This document shows positions 42,936 through 52,586 of a stretch of DNA of 64,000 nucleotides, piece by piece. Below the pieces are notes generated by a model, which saw nothing but the letters and a program-made list of their open reading frames with translations, did not search any database and was not told the DNA's origin. The translations under genes were made by a program, and so were the position numbers. The DNA is from Alkalinema sp. FACHB-956 (lineage in GTDB: Bacteria; Cyanobacteriota; Cyanobacteriia; Leptolyngbyales; Leptolyngbyaceae). The number at the start of each line of letters is the position of its first letter. Position 1 is the stretch's first letter. The stretch covers positions 1 through 64,000 of the forward strand of contig NZ_JACJRC010000004.1 in assembly GCF_014697025.1 (NCBI RefSeq). The letters run 5' to 3'.

Positions 42936-43860
42936 CCGATTGGGGCGGTATGCTAGGCAACGTAAAAAACGGTTGATTGCGGTAGTGGCAGTCCTGACGA
43001 TCGCCTATTGCTCAACCTGCCTATTTTTATTTCTGCGGCAACGGCACCTGATTTATCGTCCTGCTCCAGACTTCTCCCTGCACCCCGACGCACCCGCCTT
43101 TAACCTGCCCTACGAAGACGTTTGGATGCCGATCGCGAATTCTTCAGACACCCTCCATGGTTGGTGGATTCCTGCGCCGACCCCCCAAGAATCCTTTGCA
43201 CCCTTATCCAATGAACCACAACGGATTCTCACCCGACCCAAAGTCATGTTGTACCTCTGTGGCGTTGGCCGCAACATGGGGGACTACAATTACTTGGCTC
43301 GTGTATCGGCCTTTCGACAATTGGGCTTTTCGGTCTTGGTGTTTGACTATCGAGGCTACGGGCGCAGCAAAGGCGACTTTCCCACCGAAGCGCAACTGTA
43401 TCAGGATAGCCAAGCCGCCTGGGATTACCTCCGCACCGTGCGCCAGATCCCCGCAGAAGACATTGTGATTTATGGCGAATCTTTGGGAGGCGCGATCGCC
43501 TTGGATTTGGCCATTCGCAATCCAACCGCAGCAGGTTTAATCATGCAGAGTTCCTTTACTTCCATGGCAAAGGTGATTCAGTCCAGACCGTTGCTCAATC
43601 TATTTCCGATCGATCAACTGCTGACGGAACGCTTCGATTCGCTCACGAAATTGCGAGTGCTACGCATTCCTGTGCTCTTTCTCCATGGCAGTGCTGATTC
43701 TGTCGTGCCCGCTGAAATGAGCCAACGTCTCTACACGGCAGCCCCCAATCCCAAACAAGTCTTATTCATTGCTGGAGCAGACCATGTCAGGATTTATCAA
43801 CCGGGCAATCAGTCCTATCTGAAAGCCATTCAGAAATTTGTGATGCAACTCTCGAAGTGA
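42928..43860 (+). CDS. Membrane-anchored alpha/beta hydrolase
   Basis: A 310-residue hydrolase with one N-terminal membrane segment (LIAVVAVLTIAYCSTCLFLF) and an alpha/beta-hydrolase domain of the BEM46-like group: VLVFDYRGYGRSKGDFPTE (oxyanion region), nucleophile elbow IYGESLGGAIALDLA (Ser), acid in FLHGSADSVVPAEMS (Asp) and His in AGADHVRIY. The substrate is unknown. ATG at 42928 overlaps the stop of the HNH gene (ATGATTAG), but its GC-richer coding style is that of the chromosome, so the overlap probably arose when the insert joined it. Confidence 0.9.
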   Translation: MISRLGRYARQRKKRLIAVVAVLTIAYCSTCLFLFLRQRHLIYRPAPDFSLHPDAPAFNLPYEDVWMPIANSSDTLHGWWIPAPTPQESFAPLSNEPQRILTRPKVMLYLCGVGRNMGDYNYLARVSAFRQLGFSVLVFDYRGYGRSKGDFPTEAQLYQDSQAAWDYLRTVRQIPAEDIVIYGESLGGAIALDLAIRNPTAAGLIMQSSFTSMAKVIQSRPLLNLFPIDQLLTERFDSLTKLRVLRIPVLFLHGSADSVVPAEMSQRLYTAAPNPKQVLFIAGADHVRIYQPGNQSYLKAIQKFVMQLSK

Positions 43861-43907
43861 GGCCAATCGCGCGATCGTTGAGATTGGTAATGACAGGCGA
43901 TCGGCCA

Positions 43908-44615
43908 TCACTTAATCGGGCTCATAAATTCCTGGGGATAGGTATAAACTTGATTCGTGCGAAAGCTGGGAACGGTTTGGTTAGGCATTGTTGAGTTGGG
44001 GGAATTTGGGTTGGGGTTATAGGTGCCTGGGCGGCGGGGCGGCGTTAGCACTTGCGGCGGTTGCAGAGGTGGCAACTCCACTGAGGGTTGTTTGGGTTCC
44101 GGCGGTTGCGGAACAACAACCTTTTCCTGAATTACCCGAGGGCGAATATTGATGAACACAATATTGCGTTGACTATCTACACAACCGACGATGTCTGGTT
44201 GCTGCGTGCCTTGGGGCAATTGGAACGTACTCGCAGTCCCGATCGGGGCGGGATATCCCAAGGAAGACGTGGCCCCACCGGGTCGGGGAAAATCAAAGGA
44301 ACCCATGACGCCACCGGGTTTGGGAAAATCAAAGCCATCACTCAGGCCCACTTGGTTCAGGCTGAAGCGATTGCCACAGGTATCTTTGCCATCGCCGATC
44401 GTGATGACAATCCGGCTATCACCCGTTCGACTGACTGCTTGGGAAATTTGGGAAATTTGCGAGAGCGATCGGGTCTCAAATCCTTGGGGTTGGGCTTGGG
44501 CCGTGGGAACCCATCCCAGTAGGGTTGCCAGCATTAGCCCTACCACACCTCCCTTGCGAAGTTCCCTCGTCCAATTCTGCGTAGCCACTGTAGACTGCAT
44601 CACTGTAGACTTCAT
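43908..44615 (-). CDS. Secreted proline-rich protein
   Basis: A 235-residue exported protein with a signal peptide (GGVVGLMLATLLGWVPTAQAQ). The mature part has a DTCGNRFSLNQ segment and a repeated FPRPGG/FPKPGG/YPAPIG motif, then IVGCVDSQRNIVFINIRPR, a beta strand with the second Cys, and a long Pro/Gln-rich tail. The two Cys may form a disulfide. I do not recognise a family, and it may be a surface or periplasmic protein of cyanobacteria. The gene is convergent with the hydrolase and divergent from the sigma-like gene. Confidence 0.6.
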   Translation of the reverse strand: MKSTVMQSTVATQNWTRELRKGGVVGLMLATLLGWVPTAQAQPQGFETRSLSQISQISQAVSRTGDSRIVITIGDGKDTCGNRFSLNQVGLSDGFDFPKPGGVMGSFDFPRPGGATSSLGYPAPIGTASTFQLPQGTQQPDIVGCVDSQRNIVFINIRPRVIQEKVVVPQPPEPKQPSVELPPLQPPQVLTPPRRPGTYNPNPNSPNSTMPNQTVPSFRTNQVYTYPQEFMSPIK

Positions 44616-44794
44616 ACAAGACTCCTCGTCCTTTCAAAATTAGGTCTTGCGTCCTGCATAGGAGTCAAAACTAGGAATTATGCACATCCGGAACAGTGGT
44701 CTCTGGCTGCGTAATTTCCATCAATGCTGGCATTTATAATTCCTGTAGCGGCAACTTACCGATAACAAGCTACTGCTAACCCCCTCTGACAACT

Positions 44795-45994
44795 ATGCGA
44801 TCGCGTCCCACTCTCACTGACCGATTCTCGACCTTTCTGCAATTTGAAGGCGATCACCCCCAAACCTGGGTGCCCGATGGTCGGCTTCAGCGTAGTATGC
44901 AACGGTCATTGCAGCAGCACCCTAGGGAACTGTCTGAGAATTTTTGGGCCTTGTTTTGGTTCAAAGTTTGGCACCAGGAAAAGGCCAAAGCCACGCCCAG
45001 TCGGTTGCTGTCTCGATCGCTCTCCACCAATCACCTAGCTGCCTACCTCCAAGAAAGCTGCTACTGGTCAGCCAAGCGCATGTTGACCCAATTTAGTGCC
45101 GTGCAGTATACCGTAGCCGATTGCTTCCAAGGGGCGATCGTGCGGATGCAGAAAATTCTAGAGGGCTTTGATCCCAACCAAGGCTTCAGTTTAGAAAGTT
45201 ACGCCAGCGCCATTTTTAGCAGCACAATTCGCGATACCCTGCGACAACGTCAGGAAATCGACATTTGTAGTAACTGGGCCTTATTGCGAAAAGTCAGCCA
45301 AAAGCGCGTGATTGAAGCCCTGCAAACCGCTGGACAGTCTGCAAACACAATTCAAGCTTACGTCCTGGTATGGCAGGAATTTAAGCGGCTCTACGTTCCG
45401 ACCCAGGCCACGGGTACCCGCAAGTTGCCTCCCCCCAGCCCCGAAATTTGGCAAGCGCTCGCCCAAACCTACGATCGGGAGCGGGGCAGCCTCCCGGAAG
45501 CCTCGGCAGTCACGCTGGAACGCTGGCTCAATGCAACGGCCCAAGCCGTCAGGGTCTATCTGAACCCCAATGTGGTTTCCATTAATACCCCCAAGCCCGG
45601 GCAGGACTCCGGGGAATTACTGGACGATCTCACCGATGAGGTGCGGGGTTCATTGATGAATGACCTGATTGCCCAGGAGGAAGCCGAAGAGCGCAAAACC
45701 CAGCAACAGGACGTGAATCAGGTTCTTGTCGCAGCGATCGCCGATTGTGATGGCGAAATCCAGAAAATTTTGCAACTGTACTATGGCGAAGGACAAACCC
45801 AGCAGCAAATGGCCGCTCAATTGGCCATCAAACAGTACACCATTTCCCGCCGCCTGACCCGCGCCAAAGAGATTTTGCTGAAAAAACTGATTCTCTGGAG
45901 CCGAGATACCCTGCATATCGAGATCACCCCGGACGTAATAGACACCATGGGAACGGTACTGGAAGAATGGCTACAAAAGCATTACCAAGCTTAG
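44795..45994 (+). CDS. Sigma-70-family-like protein (cyanobacterial divergent sigma factor)
   Basis: A 399-residue protein whose ends resemble sigma-70 regions 2 and 4. Region 2-like: YTVADCFQGAIVRMQKILEG, FDPNQGFSLESYASAIFSST and IRDTLRQRQEIDICSNWALL. Region 4-like: CDGEIQKILQLYYGEGQTQQ, QMAAQLAIKQYTISRRLTRA, KEILLKKLI. The long middle part (residues 200-290) is unusual. It belongs to a cyanobacterial set that is often followed by a DUF1822 gene, as here 95 bp downstream. The promoters it recognises are unknown. Confidence 0.75.
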   Translation: MRSRPTLTDRFSTFLQFEGDHPQTWVPDGRLQRSMQRSLQQHPRELSENFWALFWFKVWHQEKAKATPSRLLSRSLSTNHLAAYLQESCYWSAKRMLTQFSAVQYTVADCFQGAIVRMQKILEGFDPNQGFSLESYASAIFSSTIRDTLRQRQEIDICSNWALLRKVSQKRVIEALQTAGQSANTIQAYVLVWQEFKRLYVPTQATGTRKLPPPSPEIWQALAQTYDRERGSLPEASAVTLERWLNATAQAVRVYLNPNVVSINTPKPGQDSGELLDDLTDEVRGSLMNDLIAQEEAEERKTQQQDVNQVLVAAIADCDGEIQKILQLYYGEGQTQQQMAAQLAIKQYTISRRLTRAKEILLKKLILWSRDTLHIEITPDVIDTMGTVLEEWLQKHYQA

Positions 45995-46088
45995 GCAGCG
46001 CTGAACAATTGGCCATCCTGTCCAGCCCAGTTTTTTCCACAACGCACTAACCCTGTTCAGTCTGATCTCAGTTAAGGAGTCGCCCACT

Positions 46089-47213
46089 ATGTTCTCAACC
46101 ACCACCCCGTTGCCCCTCCCTCAACCAGAACAAGTTTGGCGACAAACCGATCGCTTTCGCATCTCGCCCGATCGCTGGACAGCCTATCTCAATCAACTGG
46201 CGATCGCAGCGATTCAACCCTGGTTACAAGCAGAATTTGCCCAGGTCAAGCCCGCCCTGAATAGTGTGGCCCAAGCCAGTCTCTGGAGCTGTACCACCGG
46301 AACCCCCTTGCTAATCAACGGTCAGCGCTGGGTGATCATTCCCACGGAGACGATCGACCAGGATGAGTGGAGCATTCCCCAGGAATGGATTGACATTCCC
46401 GATTGGGCAGCGGATTACTACGTGGCGGTGGATATCAATCCCGATGGCGGCGCAGAAATTTGGGGCTTTGCCAGCCATTACCAAATCAAGACCCTGGGCA
46501 TTTATGAAGCGAACGATCGCAGCTACCGTCTCAGCGCCAACCATCTCATCACAGATTTGGCCACCCTGCACCTGCGCCAGGAATTTTGTCCCCAACCCCT
46601 GCGGGCGGCCATTGCGGAGATTCCTAAACCAACGATCGCCCACGCCCAGAATTTGATTGCCCGACTCGCAACCCTCGCCCCCACGATCACCCTACGACTA
46701 GAACTCCCCTTTTCCACCTGGGCGGGCCTGATTGCCCATGGCGGCTGGCGACAAGATCTGCATCAACAACGGCAAGGCTTGCAACAGCAACCGTCGATCG
46801 GGCAATGGCTACGGCAAGGCTTAGATCAACTGAGCAGTGAACTCGGCTGGCAGCAGGTAGACCTGCAATTCGCCACTGTGGGAGCCAGGGGCCATGGCGA
46901 AGACCCCTCGGAGACCGTGGCCTTTGCACGGCAATTAACGATCGCAGGGCAATCCTACGAATTACAAATCACCCCATTGGATGATTTCCTGCGGTTTGAA
47001 CTGCGCAATACTAATTCTGGTGGTTTGATTCCTGGCGGCTTTCGGCTCACACTTTTGACAGAAGATTTGGAAATGTTTGAAGGTAATCAAGCATTGGCTG
47101 AATCTGCGATCGAGGCATTGACCTTAGAGGTTGCCTTAGAACACGGAGAAGGCATCGTTTGGGAAGTAGAACCGACCCCCGATGCCTTCGAACGAGAAAT
47201 TGTTCGGTTGTAG
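46089..47213 (+). CDS. DUF1822 family protein
   Basis: A 374-residue protein of a cyanobacteria-specific family. Conserved parts include the N-terminal WTAYLNQLAIAAIQPWLQAE, then LLINGQRWVIIPTETID, a DWAADYYVAVDINPDGGAE strand pair and YEANDRSYRLSANHLITDL, then a Gln-rich helical middle and beta strands with TVAFARQLTIAGQSYELQI. No signal peptide or membrane segment is apparent. In other genomes DUF1822 genes commonly follow divergent sigma factor genes; the present pair fits that pattern, so the protein may be an accessory or anti-sigma-like partner (inference). Confidence 0.8.
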   Translation: MFSTTTPLPLPQPEQVWRQTDRFRISPDRWTAYLNQLAIAAIQPWLQAEFAQVKPALNSVAQASLWSCTTGTPLLINGQRWVIIPTETIDQDEWSIPQEWIDIPDWAADYYVAVDINPDGGAEIWGFASHYQIKTLGIYEANDRSYRLSANHLITDLATLHLRQEFCPQPLRAAIAEIPKPTIAHAQNLIARLATLAPTITLRLELPFSTWAGLIAHGGWRQDLHQQRQGLQQQPSIGQWLRQGLDQLSSELGWQQVDLQFATVGARGHGEDPSETVAFARQLTIAGQSYELQITPLDDFLRFELRNTNSGGLIPGGFRLTLLTEDLEMFEGNQALAESAIEALTLEVALEHGEGIVWEVEPTPDAFEREIVRL

Positions 47214-47695
47214 TTTAGGTAGTAATAGGATTTCAGATTTAGCAACAGCTCCTAGCAATTTTCCGGATTTCCAGTCGCTGCTCAGCCACTTAAGCCGACT
47301 ACACCTGTTCGAGACACTTTGGATTCGAGATGCTTTGGATTCGAGATACTTTGGATTAGCTAAGTATTAGTCAAGATGCTTCTTAGTCAAAACATCTGTT
47401 AGTCAAGACACATCTTGCAATAGATGGTGTTCCCTGATGATGTGGAATTGGGTTTTGTGCTGAGTCAAGCGCTGAGTCAAGCTCGGCATTTAGGAGCAGA
47501 ACCCTGGAAATCTAACCCGGAAACTTGATTGATATGCTAATCCAGTAGTCACAGTCCCTAGCGTGACCGTTTTTCAGATTGGTCTTTACACCCCTAGAAG
47601 ACAAAAGCCGACCATAGCGACTCACTGTAACGAGAACTGTAGCCGTTACGGCAAATTTACAAGTTACTCGTAAAAGTCGTCAATTTTAATCTAAT
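47214..47695. other. Intergenic region with two 16-bp repeat arrays
   Basis: Within 480 bp downstream of the DUF1822 gene lie two different three-copy 16-bp arrays (47311-47358 and 47367-47414) and a duplicated GCTGAGTCAAGC near 47458-47482. No gene or terminator with a T tract is evident. Confidence 0.55.
47311..47414. repeat. Two adjacent three-copy arrays of 16-bp units
   Basis: GAGAYRCTTTGGATTM repeats at 47311, 47327 and 47343; then, after 8 bp, TTAGTCAARAYRYWTS repeats at 47367, 47383 and 47399. The two arrays share period but not sequence. Confidence 0.88.
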
Positions 47696-47884
47696 CTACT
47701 GCGATCGCTTGACCTGCTGCCGCTTTACATGCCCAAACACCAATGCCTGCTTTAGCATGACAACGGCTTCCAGGTCATCTCCATTGCACCCTTGACCCAC
47801 AAGACGACGAAGCTGTCCCTCATGCTCCTTCGAGAGATAGCCCATTTCTAGCACACGATGAACCAGCAAATAGATTGCAGACAT
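47696..47884 (-). CDS. Small conserved hypothetical protein
   Basis: A 62-residue protein starting ATG at 47884: MSAIYLLVHRVLEMGYLSKE then EGQLRRLVGQGCNGDDLEAV and MLKQALVFGHVKRQQ. The composition is amphipathic with a basic tail. It resembles other small cyanobacterial proteins of unknown function, though I cannot name a family. The flanking region is otherwise without genes, so it is probably monocistronic. Confidence is moderate because of the short length. Confidence 0.55.
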   Translation of the reverse strand: MSAIYLLVHRVLEMGYLSKEHEGQLRRLVGQGCNGDDLEAVVMLKQALVFGHVKRQQVKRSQ

Positions 47885-48495
47885 GCACAGACTCCCTTAC
47901 CTCGGTCGATCGGCTCACTCTGACTGAGACTAGAGATTAGGGATCGATCGTGGAGAACTTGTGAAGAGTGCAACATTTCTATAAACCTTATATAAAGAAT
48001 ATTAAAGTAATCCACTTCAACTAAAAATTTATACAAGTAGATGTAACGCAGATTACATATTTACAATCCTTAGCTTTTATTTATAAAACTACATGCGATG
48101 ATGGCAATTTCTATTGTGAGAACAATTCCCATATCAAGCCGAGCATTTGGAAGATTGCAAACCCACCATCCCTTAAGGCAATAGATTTTCATCAATTTGG
48201 GCAATGCGTTTAAATCATATAGGCATCTGAGCCAGAGCAAACCGCCTTGAGGGGAGAAGTTCCCCGATCTTCGCTGCGGAGCAGCCCCGACGATCGCGCC
48301 TCACCACGAATTTATCGAACTCATGTCACATTTAGAATTCAGCTTGCGCCTTCATCGTTGACTCCCCCAATTCAAACAACAAAAAGAGGGGCAGCGCTAT
48401 GCCTCCCTCCGTTTGGCTAGTGGTTTTACTGGGTTCTTAGGTTGATAGGTACTTGTGATGAGTACTGATTGATGAGTATTTGTGAACGGAATTGA
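47885..48495. other. Intergenic region between a small gene and gyrA
   Basis: Just over 600 bp, AT-rich between 47980 and 48110. A minus-strand terminator candidate for gyrA lies at 48381-48409. The minus frame at 47848-48036 (62 codons) overlaps the small gene and has no support. Confidence 0.45.
48381..48409 (-). terminator. Candidate terminator of gyrA
   Basis: On the minus strand a G/C-rich imperfect stem (GAGGGAGGCA with TGCCCCTC) around a short loop is followed by five T residues (complement of 48381-48385). It lies about 90 bp after the gyrA stop. Confidence 0.5.
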
Positions 48496-51087
48496 CTAGT
48501 CAGTCTCCGCCATTCCACTCGTTTCATCATCCTCGTCGGTCACCTCTCCACTCACCGGCACCACAGCCACCGCAGTAATTGCATCATCCTCATCCAGCCG
48601 CTGCAACCGCACACCCGTTGCTGGACGAGATTGGGCGGAAATGGCATCCACGGCTTGACGAATGATGATTCCCCGGTTCGTCACAAGCATCAGTTCCTCC
48701 CCTTCGTTCACCATGGTCAAGGCCGACAAGGTATCCCCTTTCTTACGGAATTTGGTGGCAATGATGCCCATCCCGCCACGATTTTGTAGGCGGAACTGTC
48801 CCACGGGCACCCGTTTGCCCAAGCCCCCTGTGGTCACTACCAAAATCCAAGGCCCCTGGTTTTTGCCGTCAGTCAGTTCCTCGGAGTCATCATCACTATC
48901 CGCTTCCAACAGGGCGGCCTGTTCCGCAAGAATTTGGCTGGAGACGATCGCCATGCCGACCAAGCGATCGCCCTCTTTGAGGTTCATCGATCGTACCCCA
49001 CGGGTCGCGCGACCCAATGGGCGTAACTGATCGTTATTCACCCGGAAGTGAATCGCGCGACCTTGGCTCGACCCGAGGATAATACTGTCGTGCACCGTTG
49101 CTAGCCGTACCCAGCGCAGCTGATCCCCCTCTTCGAGGGAAATGGCAATCAACCCATTGGCCCGAATGTTGCTAAAGGCAGACAGTACCGTCTTTTTAAT
49201 GAAGCCCTTTTGGGTCAGCATCACTAGATAAACATCATCCCGGAACTCGCTCACTGGGACGACAGAGGTGATCTTTTCCTCGTGGGTGACTTGCAGGAGT
49301 TGCACGATCGGGGTGCCCCGCGCCGTCCGGGAACAGGTGGGAATTTGGTACGCCTTAATGGCATAGACCACACCACGATCGCTGAACATCATCACCACAT
49401 CGTGATCACAACAAGTGACAAAGTGATCAACCGCATCATCTTCCTTCATTTTGGCCCCAGCTTTGCCCCGAGTGTTGCGGCTTTGGGCTTCAAAGGAATC
49501 GACAGGCATCCGTTTGACGTATCCCTGTTCTGTAATCAGGATGATCGATTTTTCATTGGCGATCAAATCCTCATCCATTAACTCATCTTCGCCCTGCTCG
49601 ATGTGAGTTCGACGAGGAGTCGCATGGACTTTCTTGAGTTCACTAACTTCTTCTTCAATGATTGCCAGAATCCGTTCTCGCTTCGCTAGGATGTCTTGCA
49701 AGTCAATAATTTGCCGTTGCAAGTCCTCATGTTCTTTCTGGATCTTTTCTGCTTCCAAGGCAGTTAAGCGGCGCAATTGCATTTGCAAAATTGCATCGGA
49801 TTGATTCTCAGACAAGTTGTAAGTGTCGATGAGTTCCTGCTTGGCGATCGCAGCATCGGCAGCATGGCGAATCAGATCGATAATGGCATCCAGATTGGCC
49901 AAGGCTGTCAGCAAGCCCTGCAACAGGTGATCCCGCTCTTCGGCTTTACGCAGCAGATAGCGGGTACGACGGGTAATGGTTTCAACCCGGAAGTCGAGGA
50001 AGGTTTTTAGGAACGCCCGCAGAGTTAGGGTTTGCGGCTCGTTATTCACCAAAGCCAGCATATTTGCCCCAAAGGTATTCTGGAGGGGAGTTTGCTTATA
50101 GAGATTATTCAACACCACCCGAGGATAGGCATCCCGCTTCAGTTCAATGACGATCCGCATCCCATCCCGATCGCTTTCATCGCGAATGTCGGAAATACCT
50201 TCCAATTTCTTGTCATTGACCAGCTCCGCAATTTTTTCAATTAACGCAGCCTTGTTGGTTTGGTAGGGCAATTCCGTGACGATGATGGCATCCTTATCCG
50301 GTGCACCCCGCCGTTCGATCGTTTCGATGCTGGCGACTCCCCGCATGGTAATGGAGCCACGACCACTGGTGTAGGCTTCTCGAATCCCCGATTTCCCAAC
50401 AATTAACGCTCCCGTCGGGAAGTCAGGGCCTAGGATATATTCCATCAACCCAGCATCGGTAATCTCTGGATTGTGAATCATTGCAACCAACCCATCAATC
50501 AACTCACCCAGATTGTGGGGGGGAATGTTGGTCGCCATCCCAACCGCAATTCCAGCAGACCCGTTGAGTAATAACTGAGGGATCCGAGATGGCAATACAG
50601 TGGGTTCTTGCTGAGATCCATCAAAGTTATCAGCAAAATCAACGGTTTCCGATTCGATATCCTGCAACAGGGCATTCATCGTCAGCGCAGTCAGCCGCGA
50701 CTCCGTGTACCGCATAGCTGCGGGAGGGTCATTGTCGATCGAACCAAAGTTTCCATGGCCATCAATCAACGGCGATCGCATGGAGAAATCCTGGGCCATC
50801 CGCACCAAGGCATCATAGACCGCCGTGTCTCCGTGGGGGTGGTACTTACCCAGTACTTCCCCGACCACACGGGCGCATTTCCGGAAGGGGCGATCGTGGG
50901 TTAGCCCCAATTCATGCATGGCATAGAGAATCCGGCGGTGCACAGGCTTGAGGCCATCTCGAGCATCTGGCAACGCACGGCCCACAATCACGCTCATGGC
51001 GTATTCCAGGTAAGACCGCTGCATCTCGTTACGCAAATCAGTCGGAACAATGCGCTCCTCGTTCGGCGGCTCTTGAGAAAAGGTCAT
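48496..51087 (-). CDS. gyrA: DNA gyrase subunit A
   Basis: The 863-residue breakage-reunion subunit of DNA gyrase, which introduces negative supercoils with GyrB. The N-terminal domain has the quinolone-site region [20 protein letters not shown] and the active-site Tyr in [12 protein letters not shown]. The C-terminal beta-pinwheel holds the GyrA box [10 protein letters not shown] (consensus Q-R-R-G-G-K-G with a variant), which supports DNA wrapping, and other blades such as [18 protein letters not shown]. The acidic tail ([12 protein letters not shown]) is common in gyrases. It starts with ATG at 51087. No neighbour is in the same operon. Confidence 0.98.
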   Translation of the reverse strand: MTFSQEPPNEERIVPTDLRNEMQRSYLEYAMSVIVGRALPDARDGLKPVHRRILYAMHELGLTHDRPFRKCARVVGEVLGKYHPHGDTAVYDALVRMAQDFSMRSPLIDGHGNFGSIDNDPPAAMRYTESRLTALTMNALLQDIESETVDFADNFDGSQQEPTVLPSRIPQLLLNGSAGIAVGMATNIPPHNLGELIDGLVAMIHNPEITDAGLMEYILGPDFPTGALIVGKSGIREAYTSGRGSITMRGVASIETIERRGAPDKDAIIVTELPYQTNKAALIEKIAELVNDKKLEGISDIRDESDRDGMRIVIELKRDAYPRVVLNNLYKQTPLQNTFGANMLALVNNEPQTLTLRAFLKTFLDFRVETITRRTRYLLRKAEERDHLLQGLLTALANLDAIIDLIRHAADAAIAKQELIDTYNLSENQSDAILQMQLRRLTALEAEKIQKEHEDLQRQIIDLQDILAKRERILAIIEEEVSELKKVHATPRRTHIEQGEDELMDEDLIANEKSIILITEQGYVKRMPVDSFEAQSRNTRGKAGAKMKEDDAVDHFVTCCDHDVVMMFSDRGVVYAIKAYQIPTCSRTARGTPIVQLLQVTHEEKITSVVPVSEFRDDVYLVMLTQKGFIKKTVLSAFSNIRANGLIAISLEEGDQLRWVRLATVHDSIILGSSQGRAIHFRVNNDQLRPLGRATRGVRSMNLKEGDRLVGMAIVSSQILAEQAALLEADSDDDSEELTDGKNQGPWILVVTTGGLGKRVPVGQFRLQNRGGMGIIATKFRKKGDTLSALTMVNEGEELMLVTNRGIIIRQAVDAISAQSRPATGVRLQRLDEDDAITAVAVVPVSGEVTDEDDETSGMAETD

Positions 51088-51716
51088 AGCGTGAAATACT
51101 CCAAAAGCAGCAATTTTTGTGATACCCAGACCGGGCGATTAATTATAACCGACTGGGGGCAACTTGACTCATCAATTTTAGCACAAAATCAGCACTTTGA
51201 GAGGCCGCTCAAACCCAAGTCAATTGCGACTTTGGAGGACTTTCCACGAGAGGCATTAGAGGTCTTCTACGACTCATTATTTTTTAGTGTTTTATATTAA
51301 TTGATTTTAGCATTTTCATTTTTTTGCCTCAGCTTTACTTCAGCTAATTCTAAAGTTGTAAAAAGATAATCCTTAGTTGATTTATAAAATCCCGCACTAC
51401 GTTGCCGTTCATGAGAGAGCAACATTTAATTATTCATTCATAAAACCCATACCCAGCAGCCAATAGTTGCTGATCCAGCTTTCTAGCCAAGCCCCTGGCG
51501 CGGGTCATACAGCCAAGCCCCTAGGGCTGGTAATGTCCGTTTTCTGAGAACCTTCTTATTCCACGATCGTAGCCCCCGCTCAACCGCGCGAGATGTGACG
51601 ATTCCTGCCATGGGCTACCTCATAAAAGCAACACAATTCCAGCAAAAAGGCGACCGAGACGATCGCCTTATCATGGGTTTAAAAATTGAGACCTTATTGA
51701 AAACTTAAATTAACAC
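51088..51716. other. Intergenic region upstream of gyrA
   Basis: About 630 bp: the promoter side of gyrA, AT-rich near 51280-51320, a duplicated AGCCAAGCCCCT near 51485-51524, and a minus-strand terminator (51642-51669) belonging to the small gene at 51717-51875. No further gene is seen. Confidence 0.45.
51642..51669 (-). terminator. Terminator of the 52-residue protein gene
   Basis: AAGGCGA and TCGCCTT arms pair around a 9-nt loop, and on the minus strand the stem runs into five T residues (complement of 51644-51648). It is placed 48 bp after the small gene's stop. Confidence 0.7.
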
Positions 51717-51875
51717 TTAACGCCAACTCATTAAATTCTGCGTGAAGGATCGAGTCTCCAAGGTTGTCAGGTTGACCGCAGACATCATAGCCGTTCCCGA
51801 CAGACACAATCCACTAATGACAACAAATACCAGCAATACTTTTAAATCGGCTTCAGAGGAAGAATATTTACGCAT
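51717..51875 (-). CDS. Small single-span membrane protein, 52 residues
   Basis: A short minus-strand gene: ATG at 51875 preceded by GGAG (9 bp spacing) and followed after the TAA at 51717-51719 by a terminator. The sequence begins MRKYSSSEADLK, continues with one hydrophobic helix VLLVFVVISGLCLSG, and ends TRSFTQNLMSWR. It resembles small thylakoid or plasma-membrane proteins, but I cannot match it to a named photosystem, cytochrome b6f or NDH subunit. The plus-strand frame over the same DNA (51742-52014) lacks any such support. Confidence 0.6.
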   Translation of the reverse strand: MRKYSSSEADLKVLLVFVVISGLCLSGTAMMSAVNLTTLETRSFTQNLMSWR

Positions 51876-52586
51876 AGAGCTTAACTCCAACAGAGGATCA
51901 AAGGGGGCCGCGATCGCCTTGAACAGGTACAGTCATTTACAGGGGCAACTTGTTCTAGTTATGCAGATGGGATTCTGCAAATCGAAAGTTTTGGAGTCAT
52001 CGTGTGACTCCTAAGCCCGAAGCAAGGACCAAACCATTCCAACTATTCAAACCGTTCGTATCCAGCAAACCGAGTCATATGCAGCAATATCGAGACGCTT
52101 GAGCAAACCCCAGCGAGGTCAAACATGCTGTGCGAAGTCATTCGTTGTGTTGTCTCATTCAGAACGTACCCAGCAGCCATTAGCGAGCACTAGCGGCTAG
52201 TCCTAGCCCCTCGCCTGCACTTAACGCCTGCAACCAACGTCCACTCCATCCCTCTCTCTACGGAGGGATGAATACTCAGAATACGATCTCTGCTGGGTGA
52301 TGGATTCGGGTCAAGATACTTTTTTACAAATCAGCAATCTTTCTTTACAGATAATTTTAGGGTTCCTCCCGGCGATCGGTCTTTTCCCAGTGTGAATTGA
52401 TTGGTGAACCGATCGCCCAGCTCAGCAGGCTCCATGATTCTGAGAGTCACTCTCTCCAAAATTCGCGTTATCCTGACAAATAAGCCGCAACAAATAAGCC
52501 GCACTCCAAGCCTGAGCTTGACGAAAATTTTAGCTTCGCCCAAATTTTAGCTTTGTCCAAATTTTAGCTTCGCCCAAACTTGAACT
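51876..52586. other. Intergenic region, 711 bp, with three 17-bp repeats
   Basis: Between the small membrane protein and the deacetylase gene. It carries three tandem 17-bp repeats at 52525-52575 just before the deacetylase start. The open frame at 52331-52543 on the minus strand looks non-coding. No RNA gene was recognised. Confidence 0.5.
52525..52575. repeat. Three tandem 17-bp repeats upstream of the deacetylase gene
   Basis: AAATTTTAGCTTCGCCC at 52525, AAATTTTAGCTTTGTCC at 52542 and AAATTTTAGCTTCGCCC at 52559 follow without gaps, ending 11 bp before the ATG at 52587. They therefore make up its whole 5' proximal region. Confidence 0.9.

Noticed and set aside
51742-52014. 90-codon plus frame opposite the 52-residue membrane protein
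   Set aside because: The minus strand offers a Shine-Dalgarno sequence, a membrane helix and a terminator; the plus frame has none.
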